In this document: positions 7,349-16,566 of the stretch, piece by piece
How positions within the stretch are numbered: position 1 is the first letter of the stretch
Layout of the letters: each line of letters opens with the position of its first letter
Source: Spongiivirga sp046524175
GTDB lineage: Bacteria > Bacteroidota > Bacteroidia > Flavobacteriales > Flavobacteriaceae
Direction of reading: 5' to 3'
NCBI RefSeq assembly: GCF_046524175.1
Contig: NZ_JBEFZF010000009.1
Span: 62,001-126,000 of the forward strand
DNA: 64,000 nt
Program-made: the position numbers and the translations under genes
Notes under the pieces: generated by a model
Database searches by the model: none
The model's input: the letters and a program-made list of their open reading frames with translations, nothing else
Told to the model about the DNA's origin: nothing

Positions 7349-9982
7349 TTATTTCAAGCCAGCCAAACTCGACTTAATCATTTCAATTTTTGCTATAGCA
7401 TCAGCTTCTTTCTTTTTCTCACTTGCTACAACAGCCTCTGGTGCATTATTTACAAAACGTTCGTTAGACAGTTTCTTCTGCACAGATTTCAAAAAGCCTT
7501 CCGTATAGCTCAGCTCTTCTGTCAGTTTTGCAATCTCTTCATCAACATTTACAGCTCCAGCCATTGGAATGAAATACTCGCTAGACTGAACTCTAAATGA
7601 TAATGCGCCACCAACTTTTTCTGTTACGTAATCGAGCGCATCAACATTACCCAGCTTTTTTATAACCGAATCAAAAGTTGTATCAACAGTATCATTATTT
7701 AAAATAGAAAGGTTGATGCTGTTTTTCATAGCAATATTTTTCTGTTTTCGAATAGTCCGAATACCGGAAACCACTTCGGCTGCTGTTTTAAATCCTTTCA
7801 ACAACTCGGTATCTATAGTCTCTTGTTTAGGCCATTCAGCAACGATCAAGGCTTCTTCCGGAGTACGGTCTTTAATAAATTGCCATACTTCCTCCGTTAA
7901 AAATGGCATGAATGGATGCAGAATTCTTAAATTATCTTCAAGTAACGCAACCACGGCTTCTAATGTTGTTTTATCTATTGGTTGTTGATAGCCAGGCTTG
8001 ACCATTTCTAACAACCAAGAGCAGAAATCATCCCAAACTAACTTGTAAGTCGTCATTAGTGCATCACTAATTCGGTATTTTGAAAAATGATCCTCTATTT
8101 CCGCTAAAGCTTCCTGAAATTTACTTTGATACCATTTAATGGCCACTTTTGACGCTTCTGGCTGTGGAATATTCGAGTCAACTCCCCAACCTTTTATCAA
8201 ACGAAATGCATTCCAAATTTTATTCGCAAATTGTTTTCCTTGTTGGCAAAGTGCTTCATCGAACATTAGATCATTCCCAGCCGCAGAACTTAACAATAAT
8301 CCTACTCGTACACCATCGGCCCCAAAATCTTCAATAAGCTTCAACGCATCAGGTGAATTACCTAAGGATTTCGACATTTTGCGACGTTGCTTATCACGCA
8401 CCAGACCGGTTAAATACACATTATTAAATGGTCTTTCACCTTTAAATTCATATCCCGCTACAATCATTCTAGCAACCCAGAAAAACAATATATCGGGGCC
8501 TGTTACCAAATCGTTTGTTGGGTAATAATATTTTGCTTCTTCATTATCAGGGTTTCTAATACCATCAAACAAGCTAATTGGCCACAACCAAGCTGAAAAC
8601 CAAGTATCAACCACATCAGGATCTTGTTTTAGATCGTTTGCTGATAAATTGGCATTTCCGCTCCTTTCTTGCGCGAGCTTTAATGCGTCTTCCTTCGTTT
8701 CAGCTACTACAAAGTCATCTTTACCGTCACCAAAATAATAAGCAGGTATTTGTTGTCCCCACCACAGTTGTCGCGAGATATTCCAATCCCGAATATTCTC
8801 CATCCAATGACGGTAGGTGTTGTTGAATCGCTTAGGAAATAATTTTACATCTTCAGTTTCTAAAACAGCATTCAATGCTGGTTTCGAAAGCTCTTTCATA
8901 CTCAAAAACCACTGATCTGACAATCGGGGTTCAATAACTGCTTTTGTACGCTCTGATGTACCAACTTTATTTAAATGGTCTTCCGTTTTAATTAGAATAC
9001 CAAGTTCTTCTAATTCTTTAGCAACCGCTTTTCTAGCAACAAAACGGTCCTGACCTTCAAATTGCAACCCATAACTATTTAAGCTAGCATCTTCATTAAA
9101 AATATCGACAACTTCTAGTTGATGCTTATCACCCAGTACTTTGTCATTTTCATCATGTGCAGGTGTCACCTTCAGACATCCTGTACCGAATTCAACATCA
9201 ACGTATTCATCCTCAATAATGGGCACTACCCTATTACATATGGGCACAATCGCTTTTTTACCTTTTAAATGAGTAAAACGCTCATCATTTGGATTTATAC
9301 AGATTGCAGTATCACCAAAAATGGTCTCCGGTCTTGTGGTTGCAATGGTTAACGTATCGCTACTTCCTTCTATTTTGTAAGAAATATAGTATAGTTTACC
9401 CTGACGCTCCTCATAATTAACTTCTTCATCAGACAATGTGGTCCTTGCTTCTGGATCCCAATTAACCATCCGATATCCTCGGTAGATAAGTCCTTTGTTA
9501 TATAAATCAACAAAAACCTTAATCACCGCCTCCGACATATCGTCATCCATCGTAAATTTTGTACGATCCCAATCACAAGAGGCACCCAACTTCTTCAATT
9601 GTTCCAAAATAATCCCACCGTGTTTGTCAGTCCACTCCCAAGCATGTTTTAGGAATTCTTCTCTGGTAAGGTCGTTTTTATTAATTCCCTCCGACTTAAG
9701 CTTAGCAACAACTTTAGCTTCCGTTGCAATACTAGCATGGTCCATTCCCGGAACCCAACAAGCATTATAGCCCTTTAACCGAGCGCGACGAATCAGTACA
9801 TCTTGAATAGTATTATTCAACATATGTCCCATATGAAGAATTCCTGTCACATTTGGTGGAGGAATAACAATAGTATATGGCTCTTTGTCATTGGGTTCTG
9901 AATGAAAAAAATTATGCTTCATCCAGTAGCTATACCACTTATCTTCAACACTTAGTGCATCATATTTTGCAGGGATATCCAT
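7349..9982 (-). CDS. valS: Valyl-tRNA synthetase
   Basis: This class I synthetase charges tRNA-Val. The HIGH-type motif HMGH is at 50-53 within PPPNVTGILHMGHML and the KMSKS loop is at 535-539. The editing (CP1) domain lies between, with TTRPETIFGD and GTGCLKVTPAHDEND. The C-terminal part from about residue 820 is the tRNA-binding coiled coil typical of ValRS. Its 877 residues match the Bacteroidota enzyme. The ATG follows a good minus-strand -7 element and the gene is monocistronic. Confidence 0.98.
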   Translation of the reverse strand: MDIPAKYDALSVEDKWYSYWMKHNFFHSEPNDKEPYTIVIPPPNVTGILHMGHMLNNTIQDVLIRRARLKGYNACWVPGMDHASIATEAKVVAKLKSEGINKNDLTREEFLKHAWEWTDKHGGIILEQLKKLGASCDWDRTKFTMDDDMSEAVIKVFVDLYNKGLIYRGYRMVNWDPEARTTLSDEEVNYEERQGKLYYISYKIEGSSDTLTIATTRPETIFGDTAICINPNDERFTHLKGKKAIVPICNRVVPIIEDEYVDVEFGTGCLKVTPAHDENDKVLGDKHQLEVVDIFNEDASLNSYGLQFEGQDRFVARKAVAKELEELGILIKTEDHLNKVGTSERTKAVIEPRLSDQWFLSMKELSKPALNAVLETEDVKLFPKRFNNTYRHWMENIRDWNISRQLWWGQQIPAYYFGDGKDDFVVAETKEDALKLAQERSGNANLSANDLKQDPDVVDTWFSAWLWPISLFDGIRNPDNEEAKYYYPTNDLVTGPDILFFWVARMIVAGYEFKGERPFNNVYLTGLVRDKQRRKMSKSLGNSPDALKLIEDFGADGVRVGLLLSSAAGNDLMFDEALCQQGKQFANKIWNAFRLIKGWGVDSNIPQPEASKVAIKWYQSKFQEALAEIEDHFSKYRISDALMTTYKLVWDDFCSWLLEMVKPGYQQPIDKTTLEAVVALLEDNLRILHPFMPFLTEEVWQFIKDRTPEEALIVAEWPKQETIDTELLKGFKTAAEVVSGIRTIRKQKNIAMKNSINLSILNNDTVDTTFDSVIKKLGNVDALDYVTEKVGGALSFRVQSSEYFIPMAGAVNVDEEIAKLTEELSYTEGFLKSVQKKLSNERFVNNAPEAVVASEKKKEADAIAKIEMIKSSLAGLK

Positions 9983-10012
9983 ATGTTTGGAACGGTTTTT
10001 GTCCTAAGAGGG

Positions 10013-10020
10013 CAAAAGTA
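10013..10020 (-). promoter_or_regulatory. -7 element of valS promoter
   Basis: On the minus strand the bases read TACTTTTG, an exact TAnnTTTG match, about 30 bases before the valS start codon. The -33 box is weak. Confidence 0.5.
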
Positions 10021-10055
10021 CTTATTATCCATAAAAATGTAAAAGAAAACGAATA

Positions 10056-10088
10056 TTTTGCAGAATGTGTATAAAGTACCTAAATTTG
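10056..10088 (+). promoter_or_regulatory. Promoter of the DUF1573 gene (-33 and -7)
   Basis: TTTTG (10056-10060) and TAAATTTG (10081-10088) are separated by 20 bases, the spacing expected for the Bacteroidota housekeeping sigma factor. The start codon of the downstream gene lies 24 bases after the -7 box. Confidence 0.65.
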
Positions 10089-10112
10089 AAATTCACCTAA
10101 ATCTGTTTTAAG

Positions 10113-10511
10113 ATGAAAAAGTATGTAGCTTTTATGCTAATTGCCTTTGTAGCTTTTGCTGCAACTGCACAAGAAAAAATGGCCAAGATCGAATTCAAAA
10201 CGGAAGTTATCGATTATGGCGAAATTGCAAAAGGAAGTGACGGCCTTCGCACTTTTGAATTCACCAACACAGGTAATGCCCCTTTGGTTGTTACCAAAGT
10301 GATTTCAAGTTGTGGCTGTACAATTCCTAAAAAACCGGAAGAACCAATTGCACCTGGTGACACAGGAATTATTGAAGTAAAATACAACACGCAAAAGGTT
10401 GGTCCTATTAGAAGAACTATTACCGTATTATCAAATGCTGACGAACCAACAAAAGCATTAAAAATTAAAGGAAAAGTTCTTGCTGCAGAAGGAGCAGCTA
10501 ATAAGAGTTAA
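10113..10511 (+). CDS. DUF1573 secreted protein
   Basis: This 132-residue protein has a signal peptide ending at AATAQ and one DUF1573 domain, an immunoglobulin-like ASPM/SPD-2/Hydin-related fold. The family motif is present: an FDFGxI-like start (IDYGEIAKGSDG), FEFTNTGNAPLVV, the SSCGCTIPKKP cysteine pair and PGDTGIIEVKYNT. DUF1573 proteins are abundant in Bacteroidota and presumed periplasmic; their function is not known. It is monocistronic, with its own promoter and a terminator directly after it. Confidence 0.9.
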   Translation: MKKYVAFMLIAFVAFAATAQEKMAKIEFKTEVIDYGEIAKGSDGLRTFEFTNTGNAPLVVTKVISSCGCTIPKKPEEPIAPGDTGIIEVKYNTQKVGPIRRTITVLSNADEPTKALKIKGKVLAAEGAANKS

Positions 10512-10533
10512 GAATTAACTTTCTAAGTATAAT

Positions 10534-10561
10534 AAACCCTGACTTGAACGTCGGGGTTTTT
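10534..10561 (+). terminator. Rho-independent terminator after the DUF1573 gene
   Basis: ACCCTGAC and GTCGGGGT form an 8-bp stem (one G-T pair) around a TTGAAC loop, followed by a run of T. It touches the end of the convergent protease gene. Confidence 0.8.
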
Positions 10562-11904
10562 TATATCAAGGACTTTAACACCAAATCAAATCGCATTCTA
10601 ACGCCATTACGCTCCACTAAAAGTCTTATCTTCTTTCCGGCCTTACCTTGAAGCATACTGGTCACTTCCTGTAAGTTATATTGATATGTGGGTTTATTAT
10701 TAACCTTAATAATAATATCTCCTTCTTGAAGCCCCGCAAAATCAGCAGGAGATCCTTTTCTTAGGTCCACCACTTTAAAATTAGGCACTTGACTTAATCG
10801 CATGACATCTCTAAAATGAACCGTGATTTCTCCACCGGCTTTATCAGAGCGTTCGGGAATTCTTGTTAATGCCGAGGTGATTTCTTTTATAAGTCTATTA
10901 CCTTGATATTCAATTTCAATACCGCTCATATTGTATTGAAAGGGTTTTTTAAAATTTCCGTTTTTCTTAAACCTAAGAGTACCTCCCTGATAGTCGTATA
11001 CCAGATTAAATCGCTTCAGCACCTCACCACCTACACTGCCGTTCCTTTTAAAGTTTGTTCGCATTAGTTGAGTGGTAATCGAATCTGGAAATGCAACTTT
11101 TGCGCCATGCAATTTATTTCCTGCTAAATTTAGGTAGGTAAGTTTCGCACGCTCACCGTAAATTGAACCACCAAGGCCCTTACCTAAAAAGTCAGTATAC
11201 CTTTTTTTAGGTACGTTAATGTTTTTTTCTTCATTTTTAAACAGCCATACAGCATCACTACTACCTGTATCTACTAATAAATGAGCCTGCACCTCTTCTT
11301 TATTTTCAATAACTACTTTTGTGTCGACATAAGGCTTCTTTTTGAACAAGGTAAGCGGAATTTCTTCGCACTTTTTGCACTTTTTGGCTTTATAGGTTGC
11401 TCGATTATGAAACTTTAATCGCTTTCGGGAATAATTAACTTCAACAATAAAATCCTTAAATAGATCGTAGCCAATGATTCCGTGAATAGTCATTCCTAAT
11501 CTTGGGGAAAAGTCAATACTTTCGTCTAAGACCACAAAAAGTTCTTGACTTGGATTATAAAGTCCTTTCAATTCAAAAGTATTACCCATTGACTGCAATG
11601 CCTCTACTGGTCTGTCGCTACCCAGTCCTCTAATACTTATTGGTGTTATATTGTTTATTTGAATAGAATCCTTATCATTCAAATTAAACAAAATAGGTTT
11701 GCTAACTCCAGTATCCAGAATAAAAGATAGACTGGTTCCATTAACTTCAACTGGTATAACTATAAGGTTATTGATCAGTTGAAACGGAATCGTCGTACTT
11801 TTTTGATTTTGGGTAATTCCAAAGCGTGTTTGTGCCGAAGAAAAAATGAAACATAGCAATCCTGCAATAAGAAAAACACGCTTATTAAATGGGAGATTTT
11901 TCAT
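10561..11904 (-). CDS. Retropepsin-like aspartyl protease with PDZ domain
   Basis: This exported protein of about 447 residues has a signal peptide ending near FIFSSAQ. Two aspartyl-protease motifs are visible, LDTGVSKPIL in the first half and VDTGSSDAVWL in the second, so both lobes occur in one chain. The last 90 residues form a PDZ domain with KGSPADFAGLQEGDIIIKVNNKPT. The family is common in Bacteroidota and its substrates are unknown. A KKCKKCEE motif between the lobes could bind a metal or form a disulfide. I chose the ATG opening MKNLPFNKR, since this gives a normal signal peptide; an upstream in-frame ATG adds nine residues. It converges on the DUF1573 gene. Confidence 0.85.
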   Translation of the reverse strand: MKNLPFNKRVFLIAGLLCFIFSSAQTRFGITQNQKSTTIPFQLINNLIVIPVEVNGTSLSFILDTGVSKPILFNLNDKDSIQINNITPISIRGLGSDRPVEALQSMGNTFELKGLYNPSQELFVVLDESIDFSPRLGMTIHGIIGYDLFKDFIVEVNYSRKRLKFHNRATYKAKKCKKCEEIPLTLFKKKPYVDTKVVIENKEEVQAHLLVDTGSSDAVWLFKNEEKNINVPKKRYTDFLGKGLGGSIYGERAKLTYLNLAGNKLHGAKVAFPDSITTQLMRTNFKRNGSVGGEVLKRFNLVYDYQGGTLRFKKNGNFKKPFQYNMSGIEIEYQGNRLIKEITSALTRIPERSDKAGGEITVHFRDVMRLSQVPNFKVVDLRKGSPADFAGLQEGDIIIKVNNKPTYQYNLQEVTSMLQGKAGKKIRLLVERNGVRMRFDLVLKSLI

Positions 11905-12060
11905 GCTTAAAACTGCTGTATTCCTTTTCAATTTAGGAAATACGAGCTTTAATTACAATTATTTAACAAAAGCCTATGAAAAACTGCGGAGGATAAATGG
12001 TATTTTTTGATCGTACTTTTTGAATATATTTCGCAATTTTGCAGCAATAAAAAAGAAGCG

Positions 12061-13251
12061 ATGCCACAATTATCTGCTAAAGGCTTACAAATGCCTGAAT
12101 CTCCAATACGAAAATTGGTCCCTTTTGCTGAAGCTGCCAAAAAAAAAGGGCGAACCGTTTACCATTTAAACATTGGGCAGCCAGATATTAAAACTCCAAA
12201 AGTAGCTATGGATGCGGTAAAAAACAGCACTATTGATGTTTTAGCATACAGCCGTTCAGAAGGTTCAGAAGAATATCGTACGAAAATCGCTGCATATTAC
12301 GCTTCACACGACCTACCGGTGAAGGCAGATGATATTATTGTAACTACTGGTGGTAGTGAGGCATTGTTGTTTGCAATGGGAAGTATCACCGATCCCGGTG
12401 ATGAAGTGATCATCCCTGAACCGTTTTATGCCAATTATAATGGTTTTGCTACAGCATCTGGTGTTAAAGTAGTACCGGTAGTTTCAAAGTTCGAGAATAA
12501 TTTTGCGTTACCACCCATTGAGGAATTTGAAAAATTAATCACTAACAAAACAAAGGCCATCTTAATATGTAACCCCGGAAACCCTACGGGCTATCTATAT
12601 ACAGAAGAGGAAATAAACAAACTGGCTACAATCGTCAAAAAACATGATTTGTTTCTAATTGCTGATGAAGTCTATCGCGAATTTGCATACGATGGCTTAC
12701 AACATTATTCTGTTTTAAAAGATAACAGTCTAAAAGACTATGCGATTGTTATCGACTCCGTCTCTAAACGATATAGCATGTGCGGAGCCCGAATTGGCTG
12801 CATTGTTTCGCGAAACAAATCGCTTATCCAAACTGCCTTGAAATTTGCCCAGGCCAGATTAAGCCCACCAACGTTGGCACAAATTGCAAGTGAAGCAGCA
12901 TTAGATACTCCGCAAAGTTATTTTGATGATGTCAAAGCTGAATACACTGACCGTAGGAATACGCTAGTAAATGCACTAGAAAAAATTGATGGTGTGCAAG
13001 TAGCAAAACCAAATGGGGCATTTTATTGTATTGCACAACTACCGGTGAATGATGCTGAAGATTTTGCACGATGGATATTAGAAGAATATAATCACAACAA
13101 TGAAACCATAATGGTTGCTCCGGCAGCGGGATTTTATTCATCAAAAGGAATGGGTAAAAATGAAGTGCGAATTGCCTATGTTTTGGAAGAAGAAAAATTA
13201 GTGCGAGCTGCAGAAATATTGCGACACGCCTTAGATGCATATCCTAACTAA
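12061..13251 (+). CDS. Pyridoxal-phosphate aminotransferase, class I (aspartate aminotransferase-like)
   Basis: This fold-type I aminotransferase of 396 residues has NPGNPTG, Asp202 in LIADEVY contacting the cofactor nitrogen, Lys236 in DSVSKRYSMCG as the Schiff-base lysine, and Arg244 in GARIG for the phosphate. A C-terminal arginine (VRIAYV) binds the substrate carboxylate. Sequence style matches the aspartate/aromatic/alanine group; exact substrate cannot be read from motifs. I chose the ATG opening MPQLSAKGLQ; an upstream in-frame start adds 18 residues without family similarity. Its end overlaps murB by 17 bases, so they are cotranscribed. Confidence 0.9.
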   Translation: MPQLSAKGLQMPESPIRKLVPFAEAAKKKGRTVYHLNIGQPDIKTPKVAMDAVKNSTIDVLAYSRSEGSEEYRTKIAAYYASHDLPVKADDIIVTTGGSEALLFAMGSITDPGDEVIIPEPFYANYNGFATASGVKVVPVVSKFENNFALPPIEEFEKLITNKTKAILICNPGNPTGYLYTEEEINKLATIVKKHDLFLIADEVYREFAYDGLQHYSVLKDNSLKDYAIVIDSVSKRYSMCGARIGCIVSRNKSLIQTALKFAQARLSPPTLAQIASEAALDTPQSYFDDVKAEYTDRRNTLVNALEKIDGVQVAKPNGAFYCIAQLPVNDAEDFARWILEEYNHNNETIMVAPAAGFYSSKGMGKNEVRIAYVLEEEKLVRAAEILRHALDAYPN

Positions 13252-14281
13252 AAAAAATTCTTTGCATAGTTATATACAACAAAACATTTCTTTAAAAAAC
13301 TTCAACACATTTGGCATCGATGTAAATGCTAAGTATTTTGTTTCGGTTAACAATGTAGCGCAACTAAAAGAAGTACTTCAATTAGATCATTATCCTGATA
13401 AATTTGTCTTAGGTGGGGGAAGTAATATGCTACTTACTAAGGATATTGATACGTTGGTAATTCACATCAATATTAAAGGAAAGGACATTTTAAAGCAGGA
13501 TAACGATCATGTCGTAGTGCGTTGCATGGCGGGTGAAAACTGGCATGATTTTGTACTTTGGTCAATTGATCATGATTTTGGCGGCTTAGAAAATATGTCG
13601 CTTATTCCCGGTAATGTAGGTACTGCACCCATCCAGAATATTGGCGCCTATGGCACGGAGTTAAAAGATACCTTTTTACAATGCAAAGCAATTGAACTTA
13701 GTACCGGAAAAACAAGAGTATTTTCAAATCACGATTGTAAGTTCGGTTACCGAAATTCTATTTTCAAAAATGAATTGAAGGGGAAATACATTATTTGCTC
13801 GGTAGATTTTAAACTAACTACCGGTTCACATACTGTTAAAACTTCTTACGGAGCTATTGAATCTGAACTTCAAAAAAATGCCATTACTAATCCTTCTATA
13901 AAAGATGTAAGTAATGCGGTAATCGCCATACGCCAATCGAAACTTCCAGATCCAAAAGAACTTGGAAATAGCGGAAGTTTTTTTAAGAACCCAATAGTTT
14001 CTAAAACAGTTTTTCGTGCATTTATCACAAAACATCCCGATGCCCCTTATTATACAGTTTCAGAATCTGAAGTAAAAATCCCTGCAGGATGGCTTATCGA
14101 ACAAGCGGGTTTTAAGGGAAAACGCTTTGGCGATGCTGGTGTACATAGAAATCAGGCATTGGTTTTAGTAAATTACGGAAAAGCTAGCGGTCATGAAATC
14201 TGGGAACTTGCCAAAAAAATCAAGCGCTCTGTAAAAGAGGAATTCGGTATTGATATTGAAGCTGAGGTTAATGTGATCTAG
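13235..14281 (+). CDS. murB: UDP-N-acetylenolpyruvoylglucosamine reductase MurB
   Basis: MurB reduces UDP-GlcNAc-enolpyruvate to UDP-MurNAc with NADPH, the second step of peptidoglycan precursor synthesis in the cytoplasm. The FAD-binding signatures LGGGSNMLLT and LIPGNVGTAPIQNIGAYGTEL are clear, with NSGSFFKNP carrying the catalytic Ser and EAEVNVI carrying the terminal Glu. Length (348 residues) and the Tyr-loop context fit the type I (E. coli-like) enzyme. The ATG lies within the end of the aminotransferase gene. A terminator follows. Confidence 0.97.
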   Translation: MHILTKKNSLHSYIQQNISLKNFNTFGIDVNAKYFVSVNNVAQLKEVLQLDHYPDKFVLGGGSNMLLTKDIDTLVIHINIKGKDILKQDNDHVVVRCMAGENWHDFVLWSIDHDFGGLENMSLIPGNVGTAPIQNIGAYGTELKDTFLQCKAIELSTGKTRVFSNHDCKFGYRNSIFKNELKGKYIICSVDFKLTTGSHTVKTSYGAIESELQKNAITNPSIKDVSNAVIAIRQSKLPDPKELGNSGSFFKNPIVSKTVFRAFITKHPDAPYYTVSESEVKIPAGWLIEQAGFKGKRFGDAGVHRNQALVLVNYGKASGHEIWELAKKIKRSVKEEFGIDIEAEVNVI

Positions 14282-14378
14282 ATAGTTAAAGGGTTGGTAT
14301 TTTTTAAACATGCCAAGCCAACAACTTTGCTTTAACCTTTACATTGCGTAGTACTGGTGTTATAAATGCGCAACAATA

Positions 14379-14407
14379 AAAATCCCCACCAGAATGGCGG
14401 GGATTTT
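14379..14407. terminator. Bidirectional terminator between murB and the fasciclin gene
   Basis: AAAATCCCC and GGGGATTTT form a perfect 9-bp outer stem, with a short inner stem (CC/GG) around AGAAT. A/T runs flank both sides, so it can serve both convergent genes. Confidence 0.8.
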
Positions 14408-14431
14408 CCAACTAAACTAACCTAAAACAAA

Positions 14432-15001
14432 TTATTCTGGAAGAACAACTGCATCGATGATATGAATAACTCCGTTTGAAGCCACCACATCTGTTTTGGT
14501 AATGGTTGCCTTACCACCTTTTGCATCGGTCAAAATTGCATTTCCGTTTTCAAGGCTTATTTGCAATTTTTGACCATTTACGGTGGTCACATTGTAGACA
14601 CCATTGTTATCTTCTAAAGCTTTAATCAAATTAACGGCAAGTACTTTAGTCGCTACCACATGGTAGGTGAGTACATTTCGTAATTGCTGCTTATTCTCCT
14701 TTCTTAATAGATTCTCTACCGTACCAGCCGGTAACTTACCAAAACCGCTATTTAGGGGAGCAAAAACAGTAAATGGACCTTTACCTTTTAAGGTATTATC
14801 TAAACCTACTGCTTTTAAAGCGGTAACCAGTGTACTAAACTCATCAATATTCGAAGCAATGTCGACAATATCTAAATCCCTTTTTGCAGGATAATTCATT
14901 GCTAAATCGGCACTTCCAATATCGTTATAATCAATCTGCGCCAACGTTGGTGCAGTGAAAACGAATGTTAATGCCACAATCAAAAAAGACCTCAATTTCA
15001 T
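14432..15001 (-). CDS. Secreted fasciclin (FAS1) domain protein
   Basis: This 189-residue protein has a signal peptide ending at PTLAQ and one FAS1 domain. Motifs H1 (GPFTVFAPLNSGFGKLP) and H2 (ASNGVIHIIDAVVLP) are both intact, as is the YHVV segment between them. FAS1 domains mediate adhesion to proteins or polysaccharides outside the cell. The gene is divergent from an ECF sigma/anti-sigma pair; in mycobacteria, SigK-RskA controls fasciclin-domain antigens MPT70/MPT83, so the neighbours are probably its regulators. Confidence 0.9.
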   Translation of the reverse strand: MKLRSFLIVALTFVFTAPTLAQIDYNDIGSADLAMNYPAKRDLDIVDIASNIDEFSTLVTALKAVGLDNTLKGKGPFTVFAPLNSGFGKLPAGTVENLLRKENKQQLRNVLTYHVVATKVLAVNLIKALEDNNGVYNVTTVNGQKLQISLENGNAILTDAKGGKATITKTDVVASNGVIHIIDAVVLPE

Positions 15002-15195
15002 AATTTTAGGTTTTTAATTAATAAATTTGGCCAATACTCGTTTAAATAAATACGTCACTATAAACGTGTTTGGATTTTTTAAAGACTATTAATTTTTTGT
15101 TAACAACATCTCCCATCAATATTTATTGATAATCAGCATCTAACATTTAATAATAACCTTTATTTTTAAGCACTATTAAACCATAAAAGCCTAAT
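15002..15195. promoter_or_regulatory. Divergent intergenic region, fasciclin / ECF sigma
   Basis: This 194-base AT-rich region must contain promoters for both flanking genes. No convincing TAnnTTTG element is visible on either strand. ACGTCACTATAAACGT (15052-15067) contains ACGT at both ends, possibly part of an alternative-sigma promoter, but I cannot assign boxes with confidence. Confidence 0.4.
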
Positions 15196-15753
15196 ATGAG
15201 CACATTTTTAGAAGCTCACATTGTACAACTATTAAGTGAAGAAGACGAAAGAGCTGTCGGACTCATTTATGATAATTATGCCGATACTTTATATGGTGTT
15301 GCATATAAAATCACTAAAGACGATGCGCTTGCGCAAGATGCGCTACAAGAAAGTTTTGTAAAAATTTGGAAAAAGGCGGCCTCATATGATGCAAAAAAAG
15401 CCAAACTTTTTACTTGGCTATTCAGAATAACGCGCAATACTGCCATAGATAAACTACGAAGTGCAAATTTACGCGATGACCGGGAAGTCCAAATCGATAT
15501 TTCAGACGTATATAATTTAGGTACAACCAGCCTTAAACCAGAACATCTGGATGTAAAACAACATATTGGCAATCTTGATGAGAAGTACCAAGAGGTGTTA
15601 AACGCCCTATTTTTTGAAGGTATGACACATCAAGAAGCTAGTGAAGCGCTTGACGTACCATTAGGTACTGTCAAGTCTAGATTGAAAATTGGATTAAGAG
15701 AACTTAGAAAAGTTTACAACAGTGTTGTATTGTTTTTAATACTAGTACTATGA
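15196..15753 (+). CDS. RNA polymerase ECF sigma factor
   Basis: This 185-residue sigma-70 family factor has region 2 (LIYDNYADTLYGVAYKIT, then DALQESFVKIWKK and FTWLFRITRNTAIDKLR) and region 4 (LNALFFEGMTHQEASEALDVPLGTVKSRL). It lacks regions 1 and 3, as ECF factors do. The region-2 sequence resembles the SigK group. It overlaps the downstream anti-sigma gene by ATGA, so they are translationally coupled. The last 15 residues are unusually hydrophobic. Activity is presumably released when the membrane anti-sigma factor is inactivated. Confidence 0.92.
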   Translation: MSTFLEAHIVQLLSEEDERAVGLIYDNYADTLYGVAYKITKDDALAQDALQESFVKIWKKAASYDAKKAKLFTWLFRITRNTAIDKLRSANLRDDREVQIDISDVYNLGTTSLKPEHLDVKQHIGNLDEKYQEVLNALFFEGMTHQEASEALDVPLGTVKSRLKIGLRELRKVYNSVVLFLILVL

Positions 15754-16508
15754 AAGAAACTATTACTACTTTTTTGGCGGGTGACGCCTTAGAAAAATAT
15801 ATTCTGGGCACCTGCACTGACGCAGAAGCAGCTCAAGTTGAGCATTACATTGACATATACCCTGAGGTAAAAGATCAATATGACACCCTTCAGGATAGCA
15901 TTGAGAACTTTGCGAAAATGCACGCTCGAAAAGCACCTGTCGAACTTCGCGATAAAATTATGGCCGATATTAATACCACTAAACATGCGCCTAAAACCTA
16001 TTGGACGCAAATAGCGGTGGCCGCAAGTGTTATTTTTGCTGCACTTTCTGTTTTCTTATACACAAAACAAAATAGTTTATTAGAAGAAAACAATGCCATT
16101 TCTCAAGAAATGCGTGATTTGAAACTATCTATTGAGCAAAGTAATACGCGTATAAGCTCTTTGCAAAATGAGTTGAACATGCTTAACAATCCAGATACTA
16201 AAAAGTACGTACTAAATGGGAATGAAAAAGCACGTAAACTTCAAACAGTTGCTTATATTAACTCGAAAGAGCGTTTGTCTTTAATCAATGTCCTTGATCT
16301 ACCAGATTTACCGGAAGAAAAATGCTACCAAATGTGGGCAAATGTGGATGGTGAAATGGTCAGCCTTGGTATTTTGGAAATCAATGATAATAAGCTGCAA
16401 AATATGCCATATAAGGAAAATGCGCTTAGCTACAATATTACCATTGAACCAAAAGGGGGTAATAAAAAACCTACCGAAGAAAACACTGTTGCTAATATTG
16501 CTTTTTAA
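15750..16508 (+). CDS. RskA-type transmembrane anti-sigma factor
   Basis: The 252-residue protein has a cytoplasmic N-terminal sigma-binding region (LEKYILGTCTDAEAAQVEHYI), one transmembrane helix at about residues 86-105, a coiled coil and an extracytoplasmic RskA C-terminal domain with LPDLPEEKCYQMWANVDGEMVSLG. RskA proteins hold ECF sigma factors inactive at the membrane. Overlap with the sigma gene and the single TM topology support this. The signal it senses is unknown; the fasciclin gene across the intergenic region is the likeliest target. Confidence 0.88.
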   Translation: MKETITTFLAGDALEKYILGTCTDAEAAQVEHYIDIYPEVKDQYDTLQDSIENFAKMHARKAPVELRDKIMADINTTKHAPKTYWTQIAVAASVIFAALSVFLYTKQNSLLEENNAISQEMRDLKLSIEQSNTRISSLQNELNMLNNPDTKKYVLNGNEKARKLQTVAYINSKERLSLINVLDLPDLPEEKCYQMWANVDGEMVSLGILEINDNKLQNMPYKENALSYNITIEPKGGNKKPTEENTVANIAF

Positions 16509-16542
16509 GAAGCAATTAGCGTTTAGATTATTACTGTTTTAG

Positions 16543-16550
16543 TACCTTTG
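16543..16550 (+). promoter_or_regulatory. -7 element of the small Cys-rich membrane protein gene
   Basis: TACCTTTG matches TAnnTTTG, with a GTTTA -33-like box about 18 bases upstream (16521-16525). The start codon lies 16 bases downstream. Confidence 0.55.
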
Positions 16551-16566
16551 CACAAATTATCTACGG

